Assembly (NCBI GenBank): GCA_003130835.1
Contig: QEXX01000089.1
Location: 1 to 36,448, forward strand
From: Anaerolineae bacterium
GTDB taxonomy: Bacteria > Chloroflexota > Anaerolineae > Anaerolineales > UBA4823
Direction: 5' to 3'
Length of the DNA: 36,448 bases
Below the pieces are notes generated by a model. The model had not been told where the DNA came from and ran no database searches. It saw nothing but the letters and a program-made list of their open reading frames with translations. The number at the start of each line of letters is the position of its first letter. Positions within the stretch are counted from its first letter, which is position 1. This document shows positions 1 to 8,802 of this stretch, in pieces. Made by a program: the position numbers and the translations under genes.

Positions 1-234
1 CCCCCAGATGTAATCATTCTTGATTTGATGATGCCAGAAGTTGACGGTTTTGCCGTGCTCAATCAACTTCAAGAATATGCGCATCTTGCCTCAATCCCGG
101 TTATCGTGGTAACGGCTAAAGAATTAACTAAAGAAGAAACTATGTTGCTCAAAGGGAAGGTCAAAGCCCTAATGCACAAAGGAAAATTTCTGAGCGACGA
201 TCTCGCGGATGAAATTGTAGAAGCCATTCGCTAA
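1..234 (+). CDS. Response regulator receiver domain, 5'-truncated
   Basis: The C-terminal part of a CheY-like receiver domain is open from base 1, so the true start lies upstream of the window. The phospho-acceptor aspartate is in ILDLMMPEVDGF (Asp codon at 22-24). It is followed by the alpha3 region, a beta4 strand ending VIVVTAKELT (the conserved Thr/Ala switch position) and a final helix ending EAIR. The expected beta5 lysine is plausibly the K of ALMHKGKF. The protein ends directly after the receiver fold, so the output, if any, must be N-terminal and outside the window. The family accepts phosphate from a sensor histidine kinase; the partner cannot be identified here. The next gene starts 13 bases downstream, so co-transcription is possible. 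Confidence 0.85.
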   Translation, partial: PPDVIILDLMMPEVDGFAVLNQLQEYAHLASIPVIVVTAKELTKEETMLLKGKVKALMHKGKFLSDDLADEIVEAIR

Positions 235-247
235 TAGCTCGAAAACC

Positions 248-1249
248 ATGCTTGAAAAGTCTATTGCGCCGCCGAATACCCATCCTTATACCCTGACGAT
301 GCGCGGTGTTTTTCCGGCAGTTTTATCAGCCGTTCTGCTCGGTCTAACCCCTATTTTTGGCAAACTCGCTTTTCAAAACGGTCTTCCCCCTTTAGTAGTG
401 GTAACGCTTCGAACAATTCTGGCAACATTGATGATGGGGCTTACCCTGCTGCTATCCAATCGGGCGCACTTTTATATCTATCCGGCCGGCCTAATCGCCT
501 GTGCTTTGGCGGGGACTCTGAATGGCATCGGCTCTTTATTTTATTATCTTGCTCTATCAATCATTAATGCCAACTTAGGACAATTGGTCTTCCTGACCTA
601 TCCGCTCTTTGTTACCTTATGGATGGTGTTTGACCATTACGTACCGTCTAAGATTTCAATATCGAGACTTGTGTTAATGATCTTCGGCATTGGCTTTTTG
701 ATTTATGGGATTCACACTCCCATCCATTTTCGTGGGATTGTTTTTATGCTGATCGCGGCAGCGTGTTATGGATTGCATCTGCCCATCAACCAACGCGTGC
801 TTTTCGAAATGCCTGCTCCTACTGTAACTTTCTACACTTTACTCTTCATGTCTTTAGCTGTGCTACCATTCGGACTGTTATCCCAAGGGTATGTGCAAAT
901 TTCCTCAGATCAGTCCACACAAGTCTTTCCTTACCTTCCTGTGCTGGCTTTAGCTTTGGTTACTTTTCTCTCACGATTAACGCTTTTTCTCGGTGTAAAG
1001 CGAATCGGAGGGCTTCAGACTGCACTTCTTGGAGTAACCGAGCTGTTAGTTACTTTATCTCTTGCCCGTTTATGGCTACAGGAAACGCTTAACCTGACAC
1101 AATGGATTGGGGCGATTTTGATCTTACTAAGCATTTTGCTGGTCAGTCTCGATAAGCCCCCTCGCCGCCGTTCTTCAAAATCGACTTGGTTGCATTGGCT
1201 ACAGCATCATTCGCCCACCAAGGCGGAAAATCCCCCGCTGATCGATTAA
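248..1249 (+). CDS. EamA/DMT-family membrane transporter
   Basis: A 333-residue integral membrane protein of the drug/metabolite transporter superfamily, with two EamA repeats and about ten hydrophobic segments. The first repeat begins near residue 20 (AVLLGLTPIFGKLAF) and the second near residue 160 (FMLIAAACYGLHLPIN). The C-terminus is a short basic cytosolic tail (PPRRRSSKS) plus about 20 polar residues. The ATG at 248 has no clear ribosome binding site; the ATG 17 codons further in, just before the first membrane segment, is an alternative start. The substrate cannot be told from the sequence; family members export amino acids, nucleotides or sugars. It follows the response regulator by 13 bases. 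No terminator is visible after it. Confidence 0.85.
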   Translation: MLEKSIAPPNTHPYTLTMRGVFPAVLSAVLLGLTPIFGKLAFQNGLPPLVVVTLRTILATLMMGLTLLLSNRAHFYIYPAGLIACALAGTLNGIGSLFYYLALSIINANLGQLVFLTYPLFVTLWMVFDHYVPSKISISRLVLMIFGIGFLIYGIHTPIHFRGIVFMLIAAACYGLHLPINQRVLFEMPAPTVTFYTLLFMSLAVLPFGLLSQGYVQISSDQSTQVFPYLPVLALALVTFLSRLTLFLGVKRIGGLQTALLGVTELLVTLSLARLWLQETLNLTQWIGAILILLSILLVSLDKPPRRRSSKSTWLHWLQHHSPTKAENPPLID

Positions 1250-1385
1250 TTGCTCGGATAAAATTATCATCTCCATCTAATCTAGAATTCCCTGCTTCCC
1301 ACCAAATGCCACCGTTTAGCCCATAAACATTGATTGGCACAAACACTCACTCCTAGCATGCGGCTTTGGTGTTGTTACCATGTGT

Positions 1386-1391
1386 TATACT
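1386..1391 (+). promoter_or_regulatory. Putative -10 element of the argF operon
   Basis: TATACT lies 33 bases before the argF ATG in the 170-base gap after the transporter gene. This would place transcription start near 1398. No good -35 hexamer is visible at the expected spacing. The rest of the gap (1250-1385) shows nothing recognisable. Confidence 0.4.
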
Positions 1392-1424
1392 ACTGAAAAC
1401 TAGCTTATCCTCTGGGAGTTGGAG

Positions 1425-2342
1425 ATGAAACACTTTTTAGATGTCCTCGATTATTCCTCAGATGACCTTCAAGAAATGATAGACCTAGCCGTCAAGCTCA
1501 AATCGCAATGGAAAAACGGTGGCAATCCCCCCTTATTGAGGCGAAAAGTGCTAGGAATGATCTTTCAAAAACCCAGTTTGCGAACACGAGTTTCTTTCGA
1601 TATGGCTATGCGACATTTAGGTGGGGATGCGCTCTATCTTTCACCGGCTGAAATCGGTCTAGGCAAGCGGGAAGCCATCAGTGATGTCGCTCGAGTCCTA
1701 TCCGGTTACGTAGATGCCATCATGGCTCGTGTTTTCGAGCACAATCACGTTCTTGAATTGGCTCGCTGGGCAAGTGTTCCCGTCATCAATGGATTAAGTG
1801 ATTACAATCACCCCTGTCAAGCCATGGCAGATGCCCTGACGATTTATGAAAAATTCGGCACTCTGAAAGGGGTTCAGGTCACTTTTGTGGGCGATGGGAA
1901 TAATGTCGCTGTTTCCCTAATGCATATTTGCGTAAAATTAGGCGCGAATTTCACCATGGCTAATCCCGAAGGTTATGATATGCCTGCCAAAGCCATTGAG
2001 CTTGCTAAAGAAGTTGCTCGCGAGACCGGAAGTCAGCTTACTTTTTTGCGAGATCCTCACCAGGCTGTAAAGGGTGCTCAGGTAATCTATACAGATACCT
2101 GGACAAGTATGGGGCAAGAAGAAGAAGCCCAAATTCGTGAAAAAGTATTTCCACCCTACCAAGTCAATCAACAATTGGTGGCAGAAGCCGATAAAGATGT
2201 GATCGTCATGCACTGTTTACCCGCTCATCGAGGACAAGAGATCACGGACGATGTAGCTGACGGACCACATTCCGCACTCTTTCCTCAAGCCCATAACCGG
2301 CTTCATGCCCAAAAGGCTATCCTCGTTAAGCTCCTAAAGTGA
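1425..2342 (+). CDS. argF: Ornithine carbamoyltransferase
   Basis: A 305-residue cytosolic enzyme that makes citrulline from ornithine and carbamoyl phosphate (arginine synthesis, or the reverse reaction in arginine catabolism). Visible motifs are the carbamoyl-phosphate loop [10 protein letters not shown] (residues 49-58, Leu where many members have Thr in S-T-R-T-R), HPCQ (129-132), the ornithine-binding DTWTSMG (224-230) and HCLPAHRG (263-270). The SMG loop and HCLP separate it from aspartate carbamoyltransferase. I chose the ATG at 1425 because GGGAG lies six bases upstream; an in-frame TTG two codons earlier has no such site. It is the first gene of a tight cluster with alanine dehydrogenase, a CoA-transferase and pyruvate kinase. 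No other arginine gene is adjacent. Confidence 0.93.
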   Translation: MKHFLDVLDYSSDDLQEMIDLAVKLKSQWKNGGNPPLLRRKVLGMIFQKPSLRTRVSFDMAMRHLGGDALYLSPAEIGLGKREAISDVARVLSGYVDAIMARVFEHNHVLELARWASVPVINGLSDYNHPCQAMADALTIYEKFGTLKGVQVTFVGDGNNVAVSLMHICVKLGANFTMANPEGYDMPAKAIELAKEVARETGSQLTFLRDPHQAVKGAQVIYTDTWTSMGQEEEAQIREKVFPPYQVNQQLVAEADKDVIVMHCLPAHRGQEITDDVADGPHSALFPQAHNRLHAQKAILVKLLK

Positions 2343-2374
2343 GAAAGTTAGAAAGCTAGAAAAGAGGTCAGTCT

Positions 2375-3457
2375 ATGAATATCGGAGTTCCAAAAGAGCG
2401 GCGTCCTTTTGAATTTCGGGTCGGATTAACCCCAGCCGGCGTTCAAATGCTCGTTGAGCAAGGCCACACTTGCTATGTGGAGCACGAAGCCGGACTTGCG
2501 GCGGGTTTTGTCGATCAAGAATATGAAAACGCTGGCGCTCGGATCGTATACTCGCCGCACGAAGTCTTCGGCAGAGCAGACCTACTATTGAAGGTAGCTC
2601 GTCCAACTTTGGAAGAGATCAACTGGCTACGCCCCGGCACGACCGTCGCAGGTTTACTTCATCTCACTTCTGCAAGACAGGAAAAAATTGAAGCTCTACT
2701 AAAATCTCAAATCACTGCCATTGCCTTTGAACAAGTTTCTCTTCCAGATGGTACGATGCCTATTCGCCGTCCTCTTGCAACCATTGGTGGAGTGATGGTA
2801 CCCCAAATTGCGGCGCGCCTGTTGCAGACCGATGCAGGAGGAAAAGGGATGCTGTTAGGTGGAGTTGTCGGAGTGCCACCGGCGGAGGTAGTTATTATCG
2901 GCGCCGGGGTTACCGGAACAGCAGCGACGAAAGGCTTTGTTGGCATGGGAGCTCATGTAACAGTATTAGATACCAACATCAATGCATTGCAAAGGCTCTA
3001 TGATCGCTTTCCGAGCATCTTGACTCTCGTGAGCAATCCCATTAATCTCAGGAGAGTGCTCTCTTATGCGGATGTACTGGTTGGGGCAGTCCTTGTCCCT
3101 CATCAACGCTCCCCCATTGTCGTTACCCGCGAGATGGTCAAGTTGATGAAATCACGCTCGATTATCATTGACATGAGCATTGATGAAGGCGGTTGTGTCG
3201 AGACTTCTAGACCAACAACCCATGATCGCCCCACGTATATTGAGGAAGGGGTCGTCCACTATTGTGTCCCAAATGTGCCCAGTGTCATCGCTCGCACAGC
3301 TACGTATGCGTACGTCAATGCAGCGTTCCCCTACATTCAAGAATTAGCCAATAAAGGAGTCGACCGAGCCATTCAAGAAGACCCATCCTTAGAGATCGCT
3401 GTAGCAACCCATCAAGGTCGTACCATTCATCTTAGTAGGCTCACTCCATCCGCATAG
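2375..3457 (+). CDS. ald: Alanine dehydrogenase
   Basis: A 360-residue NAD-dependent enzyme that interconverts L-alanine and pyruvate plus ammonia. The known Ald catalytic and binding residues are all in place: Arg15 in FEFRVGLTP, a lysine at 73 (LLLKVARP), His96 (GLLHLTS) and Asp270 (DMSIDEGGCVE). The Rossmann motif GAGVTG is at 176-181, with the acidic NAD-ribose residue at Asp199. Length and start match the family (MNIGVPKE). It lies 32 bases after argF and 10 bases before the CoA-transferase gene, so it is most likely in the same transcript. In a fermenter it could run in either direction, oxidising alanine or using pyruvate and ammonia as an electron sink. Confidence 0.96.
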   Translation: MNIGVPKERRPFEFRVGLTPAGVQMLVEQGHTCYVEHEAGLAAGFVDQEYENAGARIVYSPHEVFGRADLLLKVARPTLEEINWLRPGTTVAGLLHLTSARQEKIEALLKSQITAIAFEQVSLPDGTMPIRRPLATIGGVMVPQIAARLLQTDAGGKGMLLGGVVGVPPAEVVIIGAGVTGTAATKGFVGMGAHVTVLDTNINALQRLYDRFPSILTLVSNPINLRRVLSYADVLVGAVLVPHQRSPIVVTREMVKLMKSRSIIIDMSIDEGGCVETSRPTTHDRPTYIEEGVVHYCVPNVPSVIARTATYAYVNAAFPYIQELANKGVDRAIQEDPSLEIAVATHQGRTIHLSRLTPSA

Positions 3458-3467
3458 GAAGGCACAC

Positions 3468-4763
3468 ATGGACTGGATTCAACAATATAAACCTAGGATT
3501 GTCACAGCCGAGGAAGCAGTTCGCAACATCAAGTCCCATCAAAGGCTCTTCTTGACAGGCAACTGCTCAGTACCTCAAAAACTACTTGCTGCTCTCGTGG
3601 AGTATGCCCCGAATCTTGAAGACGTTGAAATTTGTCACGCGCTAACTGTCGGACCAGCGGACTATGTCAAACCGGAGATGCAAGGTCATCTGCGCGTCAA
3701 CACCATGTTTATCAGTAGCAACATCCGCAAAGCAGTCCATGAGGGACGTGTTGACTTTACTCCTGTCCTGTTATCCGAATTTCCTCTGCTCTTCAAGCGT
3801 AAAATCCTGCCTGTAGATGTAGCTCTGATTCACGTATCCCCCCCCGATGAACACGGATTCTGCAGCTTTGGTATCGAAGTCGGTTTGACAAAGAGTGTTG
3901 CCGAATCGGCTTCGATGATTATCGCTGAAGTCAATCAACAAATGCCGCGCACCTTGGGCGACTCTTTTATTCATGTCAGTCGTCTAAATTATATGGTACC
4001 AACCGACTATGAGCTTCCGGAACTCCCGATGGCGGATGAGGAAAACAAAGAAATTTACGAGAAAATTGCTTCTTACGTTGCCGAACTCATCCCCGATGGA
4101 GCAACGATGCAGATGGGAATTGGGGCAATCCCCGATGCAGTTCTCAAACACCTCTTCTCCAAGAAAGATTTGGGGGTGCACACCGAAATGTTTTCTGACG
4201 GTGTTATTGATCTGGTTGAAGCAGGTGTCTTGACCAATAGTCGCAAAACCTTGCACCCGGGCAAAATCATAGCCGGTTTTATTCTTGGTACCAAGCGTCT
4301 ATACAAATGGGTGGATGACAATCCCCTCATTGAACTTCACCCCACGGAATACGTCAACGATCCGTTCATTATTGCCCAGAACGAACGGATGGTTGCGATC
4401 AACTCTGCGATTGAAGTCGACCTAACAGGGCAAGTTTGTGCAGATAGCATCGGTCACCGCCTCTTTAGCGGCGTAGGTGGTCAGCTAGACTTCATCTACG
4501 GCTCCTCACGTTCCAAGGGAGGCGTTCCTATCATTGCTCTACCGAGCACTGCCAAAGATTTTAGCCGCATTGTTGCCACGCTCAAGCCGGGGGCTGGAGT
4601 GGTTACCACAAGAAACCACGTTCACTACGTCATTACCGAATACGGCATCGCCGATCTCTATGGCAAAACCATTCGCCAGCGCGCAAAGGCGCTCATTAAT
4701 ATCGCTCACCCCAAATTCCGTGATGAACTAACCCGCCAAGCCAAAGAACTCAACTATATCTAA
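3468..4763 (+). CDS. Acetyl-CoA hydrolase/transferase family CoA-transferase
   Basis: A 431-residue CoA-transferase of the family that includes 4-hydroxybutyrate CoA-transferase and butyryl-CoA:acetate CoA-transferase. The catalytic glutamate is Glu240 in GVHTEMFSDG, at the position known for the 4-hydroxybutyrate enzyme. Other hallmarks are SPPDEHGFCSFG (124-135) and, in the C-terminal domain, GVGGQLDFIYG and ITEYGIADLYGKT. The enzyme moves CoA between an acyl-CoA and a free acid such as acetate. The exact acyl substrate cannot be read from the sequence. It sits between ald (10-base gap) and pyk (2-base gap), which suggests a role in fermentative acid formation or uptake linked to pyruvate metabolism. 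Confidence 0.9.
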   Translation: MDWIQQYKPRIVTAEEAVRNIKSHQRLFLTGNCSVPQKLLAALVEYAPNLEDVEICHALTVGPADYVKPEMQGHLRVNTMFISSNIRKAVHEGRVDFTPVLLSEFPLLFKRKILPVDVALIHVSPPDEHGFCSFGIEVGLTKSVAESASMIIAEVNQQMPRTLGDSFIHVSRLNYMVPTDYELPELPMADEENKEIYEKIASYVAELIPDGATMQMGIGAIPDAVLKHLFSKKDLGVHTEMFSDGVIDLVEAGVLTNSRKTLHPGKIIAGFILGTKRLYKWVDDNPLIELHPTEYVNDPFIIAQNERMVAINSAIEVDLTGQVCADSIGHRLFSGVGGQLDFIYGSSRSKGGVPIIALPSTAKDFSRIVATLKPGAGVVTTRNHVHYVITEYGIADLYGKTIRQRAKALINIAHPKFRDELTRQAKELNYI

Positions 4764-4765
4764 TC

Positions 4766-6196
4766 ATGGTACAAAAAACCAAGATTATTGCCACGCTTGG
4801 CCCCGCCAGCTCGGATTTTACAACCCTTAGCGAACTCATCCGAGCTGGCGTGCGGATTTTTCGGGTTAATTGTTCTCATGGCAGCGAGTCTGAACGGATT
4901 TGTCTGGTGCAACGGGCTAAGCAGGTTTCTGAGAGTTTAGCTATTCCCATTGCCGTTCTGATTGACCTACAAGGACCTAAAATCCGCATTGGCGAGTTAG
5001 AGAAACCATCGATCACGCTGCAAAGCGGAAGAAGGGTCATCATAACCGATCAACCGGTCCAAGGCAATGAAAAGTCTCTCTCAATCGAACTTCCTGGTTT
5101 GTTTGAACATCTTCAAGTTGGCCATCGTATCCTGTTGGATGATGGGAAAATAGAGTTGAAAGTCATCCAAAAAGGGAAAAACACCCTCGAGACAGAGGTA
5201 ATTGTAGGCGGGGCACTCCTGCCACGCAAAGGGGCAAATTTCCCCGACTCAGAACTACCCCTCAGTGGGATAACCCAAAAAGACCTACGCGATCTTCAAG
5301 TAGGCTTGCAAAATTCCATTGATGCGGTTGCTTTATCCTTCGTTCAAAACGGTCAGGATATTCTTGACTTAAGAAAACAGATCAAAGAGAAATTTCCGAC
5401 GAAAAAGGACGTCCCGATCATTGCTAAAATCGAACGTCCTCAAGCGCTTCTTCACTTATCCGATATCCTCGAACAGGCTGATGGGGTTATGGTAGCCAGA
5501 GGCGATCTCGCTATCGAAATCTCACCCGCATGTGTTCCTACGGCTCAAAAGCAAATCATTACCACAGCAAACCGTCTAGGGAAGTATGTCATCACAGCCA
5601 CTCAAATGCTCGAATCAATGATCGAAAATGCCGTTCCAACCCGTGCGGAAGCCAACGACGTAGCCAACGCTGTGTTTGATGGAAGCGATGCCGTCATGCT
5701 ATCCGCCGAAACCTCAATTGGCAAGCATCCCATCCGAGCTGTCCAAACCATGGTTTCGATTATAGAAGAAGCAGAGAAGAACCTCGCTCAATGGTCTGTA
5801 TGGAATGGAAAACTTATTCCCAAATCGGAGGACGAAGATAGTTATTATGTTATCCAAGCAGCGCACGATCTAAGTGAAGATCGAAACGTGACCGCAATCT
5901 GTGTATTTACCCAAAGCGGTCGGACCGCTAGCCTTCTTTCCAAAACACGCCCCAAAGTACCCATTTATGCCTTTACCCCAAATCCAGACACTCATTCTCG
6001 CCTCAGTCTTTTTTGGGGTGTTGAAAGTATATTAACCCCCCGAGCCAACAGCCTTGATGAAATCTTAGCTATCATTCAATCAACGCTCCGCCAGCAATTT
6101 CCCATCAAGTCCGGCGATCAAGCCGTATTGATCTGCGGTTATCCTGTCCATCAATTTCGATCAGCCAATCTCCTTATGCTCTATACCGTACCCTAG
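4766..6196 (+). CDS. pyk: Pyruvate kinase
   Basis: A 476-residue glycolytic enzyme that transfers phosphate from phosphoenolpyruvate to ADP. It starts with KTKIIATLGPASS, has RVNCSHGS (33-40), LIDLQGPKIRIG (65-76) and a B-domain at about 77-160. The signature IIAKIERPQ carries the catalytic Lys221, followed by MVARGDLAIEI (242-252) and PTRAEANDVANAVFDGSD (291-308). A C-terminal allosteric-type domain is present. The start is two bases after the previous stop, so translational coupling is likely. Linkage with alanine dehydrogenase and a CoA-transferase concentrates pyruvate-producing and pyruvate-using steps in one operon. Confidence 0.96.
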   Translation: MVQKTKIIATLGPASSDFTTLSELIRAGVRIFRVNCSHGSESERICLVQRAKQVSESLAIPIAVLIDLQGPKIRIGELEKPSITLQSGRRVIITDQPVQGNEKSLSIELPGLFEHLQVGHRILLDDGKIELKVIQKGKNTLETEVIVGGALLPRKGANFPDSELPLSGITQKDLRDLQVGLQNSIDAVALSFVQNGQDILDLRKQIKEKFPTKKDVPIIAKIERPQALLHLSDILEQADGVMVARGDLAIEISPACVPTAQKQIITTANRLGKYVITATQMLESMIENAVPTRAEANDVANAVFDGSDAVMLSAETSIGKHPIRAVQTMVSIIEEAEKNLAQWSVWNGKLIPKSEDEDSYYVIQAAHDLSEDRNVTAICVFTQSGRTASLLSKTRPKVPIYAFTPNPDTHSRLSLFWGVESILTPRANSLDEILAIIQSTLRQQFPIKSGDQAVLICGYPVHQFRSANLLMLYTVP

Positions 6197-6224
6197 TCGA
6201 TGTGATTAGACTCCGGTTTTCCAC

Positions 6225-8564
6225 ATGGTAGTTGATACATTAAAAATCCCTTTTTTTAGCGGAATTCTAATCCCATCAACCTACCCTATTGCTCGATACT
6301 TGCCTCCCTACTATCAGCATACCGTCACTACCTATCTAAACAGGTTATTTTCACAAAATTCATTGCGCAAAGGATACATACTTGACCCATTTGGTATTTC
6401 GCCCTTCCTTCCCGTTGAATTAGCCAACGCTGGAGCTGCTGTCATTGTGTGCTGTAACAACCCGATCCTTCGCCAGGTCGTCTCTCTTGTTGCGCTTGCT
6501 CCTCAATCTCACGAATTTCAAGCTATCCTAGCCGAGATTTCATCGCTAAGAAAACTAGAAAGCCGTCTCGAAACTTTCTTGCGCTCTCTTTACCATTCAG
6601 TTTGTAACATTTGCCTGTCAGAAATTGAAGTTGAAGCTTATCTTTGGGAAAGAGATACTTCAACGAACCTACACCGCCTGACAGCCAAGCAGTATCAGTG
6701 CGCTCAATGTGGCAATGAAGGCTTGTTTGCAATTACTGTTCAAGATGATCTCAACCTCCAACGGCTGCCGCGTCGTTCGCTGATAGAAATTCAAGCAGCC
6801 AGCAAAGTGCTTGACAAGAACGACCCAGCTTACCCGGCTGTAATTGATGCCCTAAGCGTTTATCCAACCCGCGCTTTGTATGCCTTGGTAACTTTGCTCA
6901 ACAAGATAGATGAACTGAACCTGAACCAACGACAACGACAACTTCTTTATGGATTGTTAATTGGCTGTTTTGATCTCAGTAACGGTTTATGGGCATTTCC
7001 TTCAAAACGTCACCGTCCAAAACAGCTTTCTTTACCTACTCAGTTTTTAGAACTTAACGTGTGGAAAGCGCTAGAAAAATCAACCGCCCTATGGGTGGAA
7101 GCAATTCAAGAGTGCCACTTTCTACCAGTCACCATAAGCGCCTCACAACGACCGAAACCAGGCGAAATTTTGATCTTTCCCGGTCGCCTGAAAGAATTGC
7201 TTCATCGCTTGCCGGCCAATGAAATCCTTGCCGTAGTAACATCGCTACCCCGACCGAATCAGGCATTTTGGACTCTTTCCGCCATCTGGAGTGGCTGGTT
7301 AGAAGGCAAGGCAAAGGGCAAGTCCTTGAGATCGGCTTTTCTGCGGAAACGATATGACTGGGGATGGCATTGCCGCGCCCTAACGGCTGCCTTTCAAGAG
7401 CTTGCTTCCCATCTCCCAAAAAAGACCCCTTGTTTTGCTCTATTGGAGGAATATGAAGCAAATTTTTTGTCGGCAACCTTAATCGCCGCCGATCAAGCAG
7501 GGTTTCGATTGGATAGTCTAACGCTCCGAAACGATCAAGGACGGGCACAAATCCATTGGTCGATCTATCCTCCAAATTCCCCGATCGAGCAACATCTAGC
7601 CAAGGATCGCCAGCAACTTCTCTCAGCCCTAAAAATCCATCTTGGCGAGATCATCCGCCAAGCTATCCAACAAACCCTAGAGCCTGCTCCTACCGCTCAA
7701 ATCCATGCGGTAGCTTTAGCCAGCCTAGTCCATTCCAGCCATCCGGGCAATCACATTGAGTCACCCTCTCATTCCATTCTCGAAATTGTCCCTTTCCAAA
7801 GCGTCTCAGATTATCCAAACTTTTTCTTTGCGCTTCTGGAAGATACTCTAAACACCTCTCCATTCCTAGTCGCCATCAATGGCGAAGAAAAAAGCCTCGA
7901 AAATCGCCGCTGGTGGATGACTGAACCGAATCTTGATCATTCACCGTTGTCTGATCAAACGGAAGAACGAATCGTTGAGCACTTCCTCCATCATAATACG
8001 GCTACCTTTCAAGAAATCGATCAAGCCGTATGTGATCAATCTGAGTATATTAGCATACCCTCCTTATCACTTATCCAAGAATGTCTCGAGTCGTATGCAG
8101 ACTATGATCAACACTCGCATCGGTGGAACTTGCGGCAAGAAGAAGACCCGACCAAACGTTCCCTCGAAATTAACGAAATGCGCAAACATATTCTGAAGAT
8201 CGGACATCACCTTGGTTACACCACTAAAGACGATGATTGCATTCTCTGGCTTGACCCTGTTAATCGCCCAGCAGCCCTCTGGTCAATTCAACCTACAGCC
8301 GCCCTACGCGTCTTGCTCACCGCATCTCAAAAGCAAGAAGTAAAAACTTATCTAGTAATTCCAGGGAGTCGGGTTAACCTGCTGATGTATAAACTCCAAC
8401 AATACCCCTTTTTGAAGCAACAGGTTGGAAAGCGCATCCATGTTATCCGTTTTCGCCAAATCCGCTGGCTGGTCTCACAGCCGAACATCCATCCAGATCT
8501 TTTTGATGCTTGGTTGAACACCGATCCGATTCAGTACCGCAGTTCGCAATTATCGCTTTGGTAA
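6225..8564 (+). CDS. Uncharacterised protein, possible degenerate DNA-methyltransferase relative
   Basis: I do not recognise this 779-residue protein with certainty. Residues 51-95 (YILDPFGISPFLPVELAN, then an acidic/Asn-ending strand) resemble motif I of DNA adenine methylases of the DUF1156-like group (DPF-G-G-T-x-P-x-EA). Two Cys pairs follow (CNIC 127-130, CAQC 159-162), a likely zinc ribbon. At 336-352 (AVVTSLPRPNQAFWTLS), where the catalytic DPPY of motif IV would fall, the sequence is SLPR. A later strand-helix block (WHCRALTAAFQELASHLP onward, 381-428) resembles the rest of the methylase core. Residues 645-779 form a separate alpha/beta domain (ILWLDPVNRPAALWSIQPT). It follows pyk by 28 bases, last in the operon. 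Catalytic activity as a methylase looks unlikely. Confidence 0.55.
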   Translation: MVVDTLKIPFFSGILIPSTYPIARYLPPYYQHTVTTYLNRLFSQNSLRKGYILDPFGISPFLPVELANAGAAVIVCCNNPILRQVVSLVALAPQSHEFQAILAEISSLRKLESRLETFLRSLYHSVCNICLSEIEVEAYLWERDTSTNLHRLTAKQYQCAQCGNEGLFAITVQDDLNLQRLPRRSLIEIQAASKVLDKNDPAYPAVIDALSVYPTRALYALVTLLNKIDELNLNQRQRQLLYGLLIGCFDLSNGLWAFPSKRHRPKQLSLPTQFLELNVWKALEKSTALWVEAIQECHFLPVTISASQRPKPGEILIFPGRLKELLHRLPANEILAVVTSLPRPNQAFWTLSAIWSGWLEGKAKGKSLRSAFLRKRYDWGWHCRALTAAFQELASHLPKKTPCFALLEEYEANFLSATLIAADQAGFRLDSLTLRNDQGRAQIHWSIYPPNSPIEQHLAKDRQQLLSALKIHLGEIIRQAIQQTLEPAPTAQIHAVALASLVHSSHPGNHIESPSHSILEIVPFQSVSDYPNFFFALLEDTLNTSPFLVAINGEEKSLENRRWWMTEPNLDHSPLSDQTEERIVEHFLHHNTATFQEIDQAVCDQSEYISIPSLSLIQECLESYADYDQHSHRWNLRQEEDPTKRSLEINEMRKHILKIGHHLGYTTKDDDCILWLDPVNRPAALWSIQPTAALRVLLTASQKQEVKTYLVIPGSRVNLLMYKLQQYPFLKQQVGKRIHVIRFRQIRWLVSQPNIHPDLFDAWLNTDPIQYRSSQLSLW

Positions 8565-8582
8565 ATTAGCGACCAACCAAAA

Positions 8583-8755
8583 CAAAAACCCCACCGTGCC
8601 GTGTGCAGCGAAGTTTTGAACCTGCCTTCGCAGGTGGGTTCCTCCTCAAATGATCCGCCTTGGCTTTCGCCTATCGCGTCACATTTGCAAGATTGGAACC
8701 CTTTTTGTGGGTGTTGGCCCAAAACCCGAGCGCAGCATCACGAACACAGTAGGGT
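8583..8755 (-). ncRNA. ssrS: 6S RNA
   Basis: Read on the - strand, this non-coding interval folds like 6S RNA, the RNA that mimics an open promoter and binds sigma-70 RNA polymerase. The 5' end ACCCTACTGTG (8755 to 8745) pairs over 11 base pairs (including G-U) with the 3' CACGGTGGGGT (ending 8588). A GTTCGTGATG block follows the 5' strand. GGGTTCC pairs perfectly with GGAACCC, CAAATG with CATTTG, and the tip is a GGC-GAAA-GCC hairpin. On the 3' side of the central bubble is the typical extra hairpin ACCTGC-GAAG-GCAGGT. The 3' closing strand runs into a T-rich stretch that can act as terminator. It lies 47 bases after aspS on the same strand, between convergent transcription units. Confidence 0.88.
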
Positions 8756-8762
8756 TAAATTT

Positions 8763-8771
8763 CTTATACCA
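8763..8771 (-). promoter_or_regulatory. Extended -10 promoter of 6S RNA
   Basis: On the - strand, TGGTATAAG fits an extended -10 element (TGn-TATAAG) ending seven bases before the inferred 5' end of the 6S RNA at 8755. No clear -35 box is seen, as allowed for extended -10 promoters. This suggests the RNA has its own promoter in addition to any read-through from aspS. Confidence 0.5.
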
Positions 8772-8802
8772 TAAAATTCAAGCGCTGAGTAGACTTTTTA
8801 GA

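Noticed and set aside
1143-1346. A 67-codon - strand open frame overlapping the end of the transporter gene
   Set aside because: It has protein-like composition but no ribosome binding site, overlaps a real gene for half its length, and matches nothing I recognise.
7129-7575. A 148-codon - strand open frame inside the 779-residue gene
   Set aside because: No ribosome binding site or recognisable motif; it is a shadow of the long + strand gene.
8565-8802. Short open frames on both strands in the gap after the 779-residue gene
   Set aside because: The interval is explained by the 6S RNA fold and its promoter.
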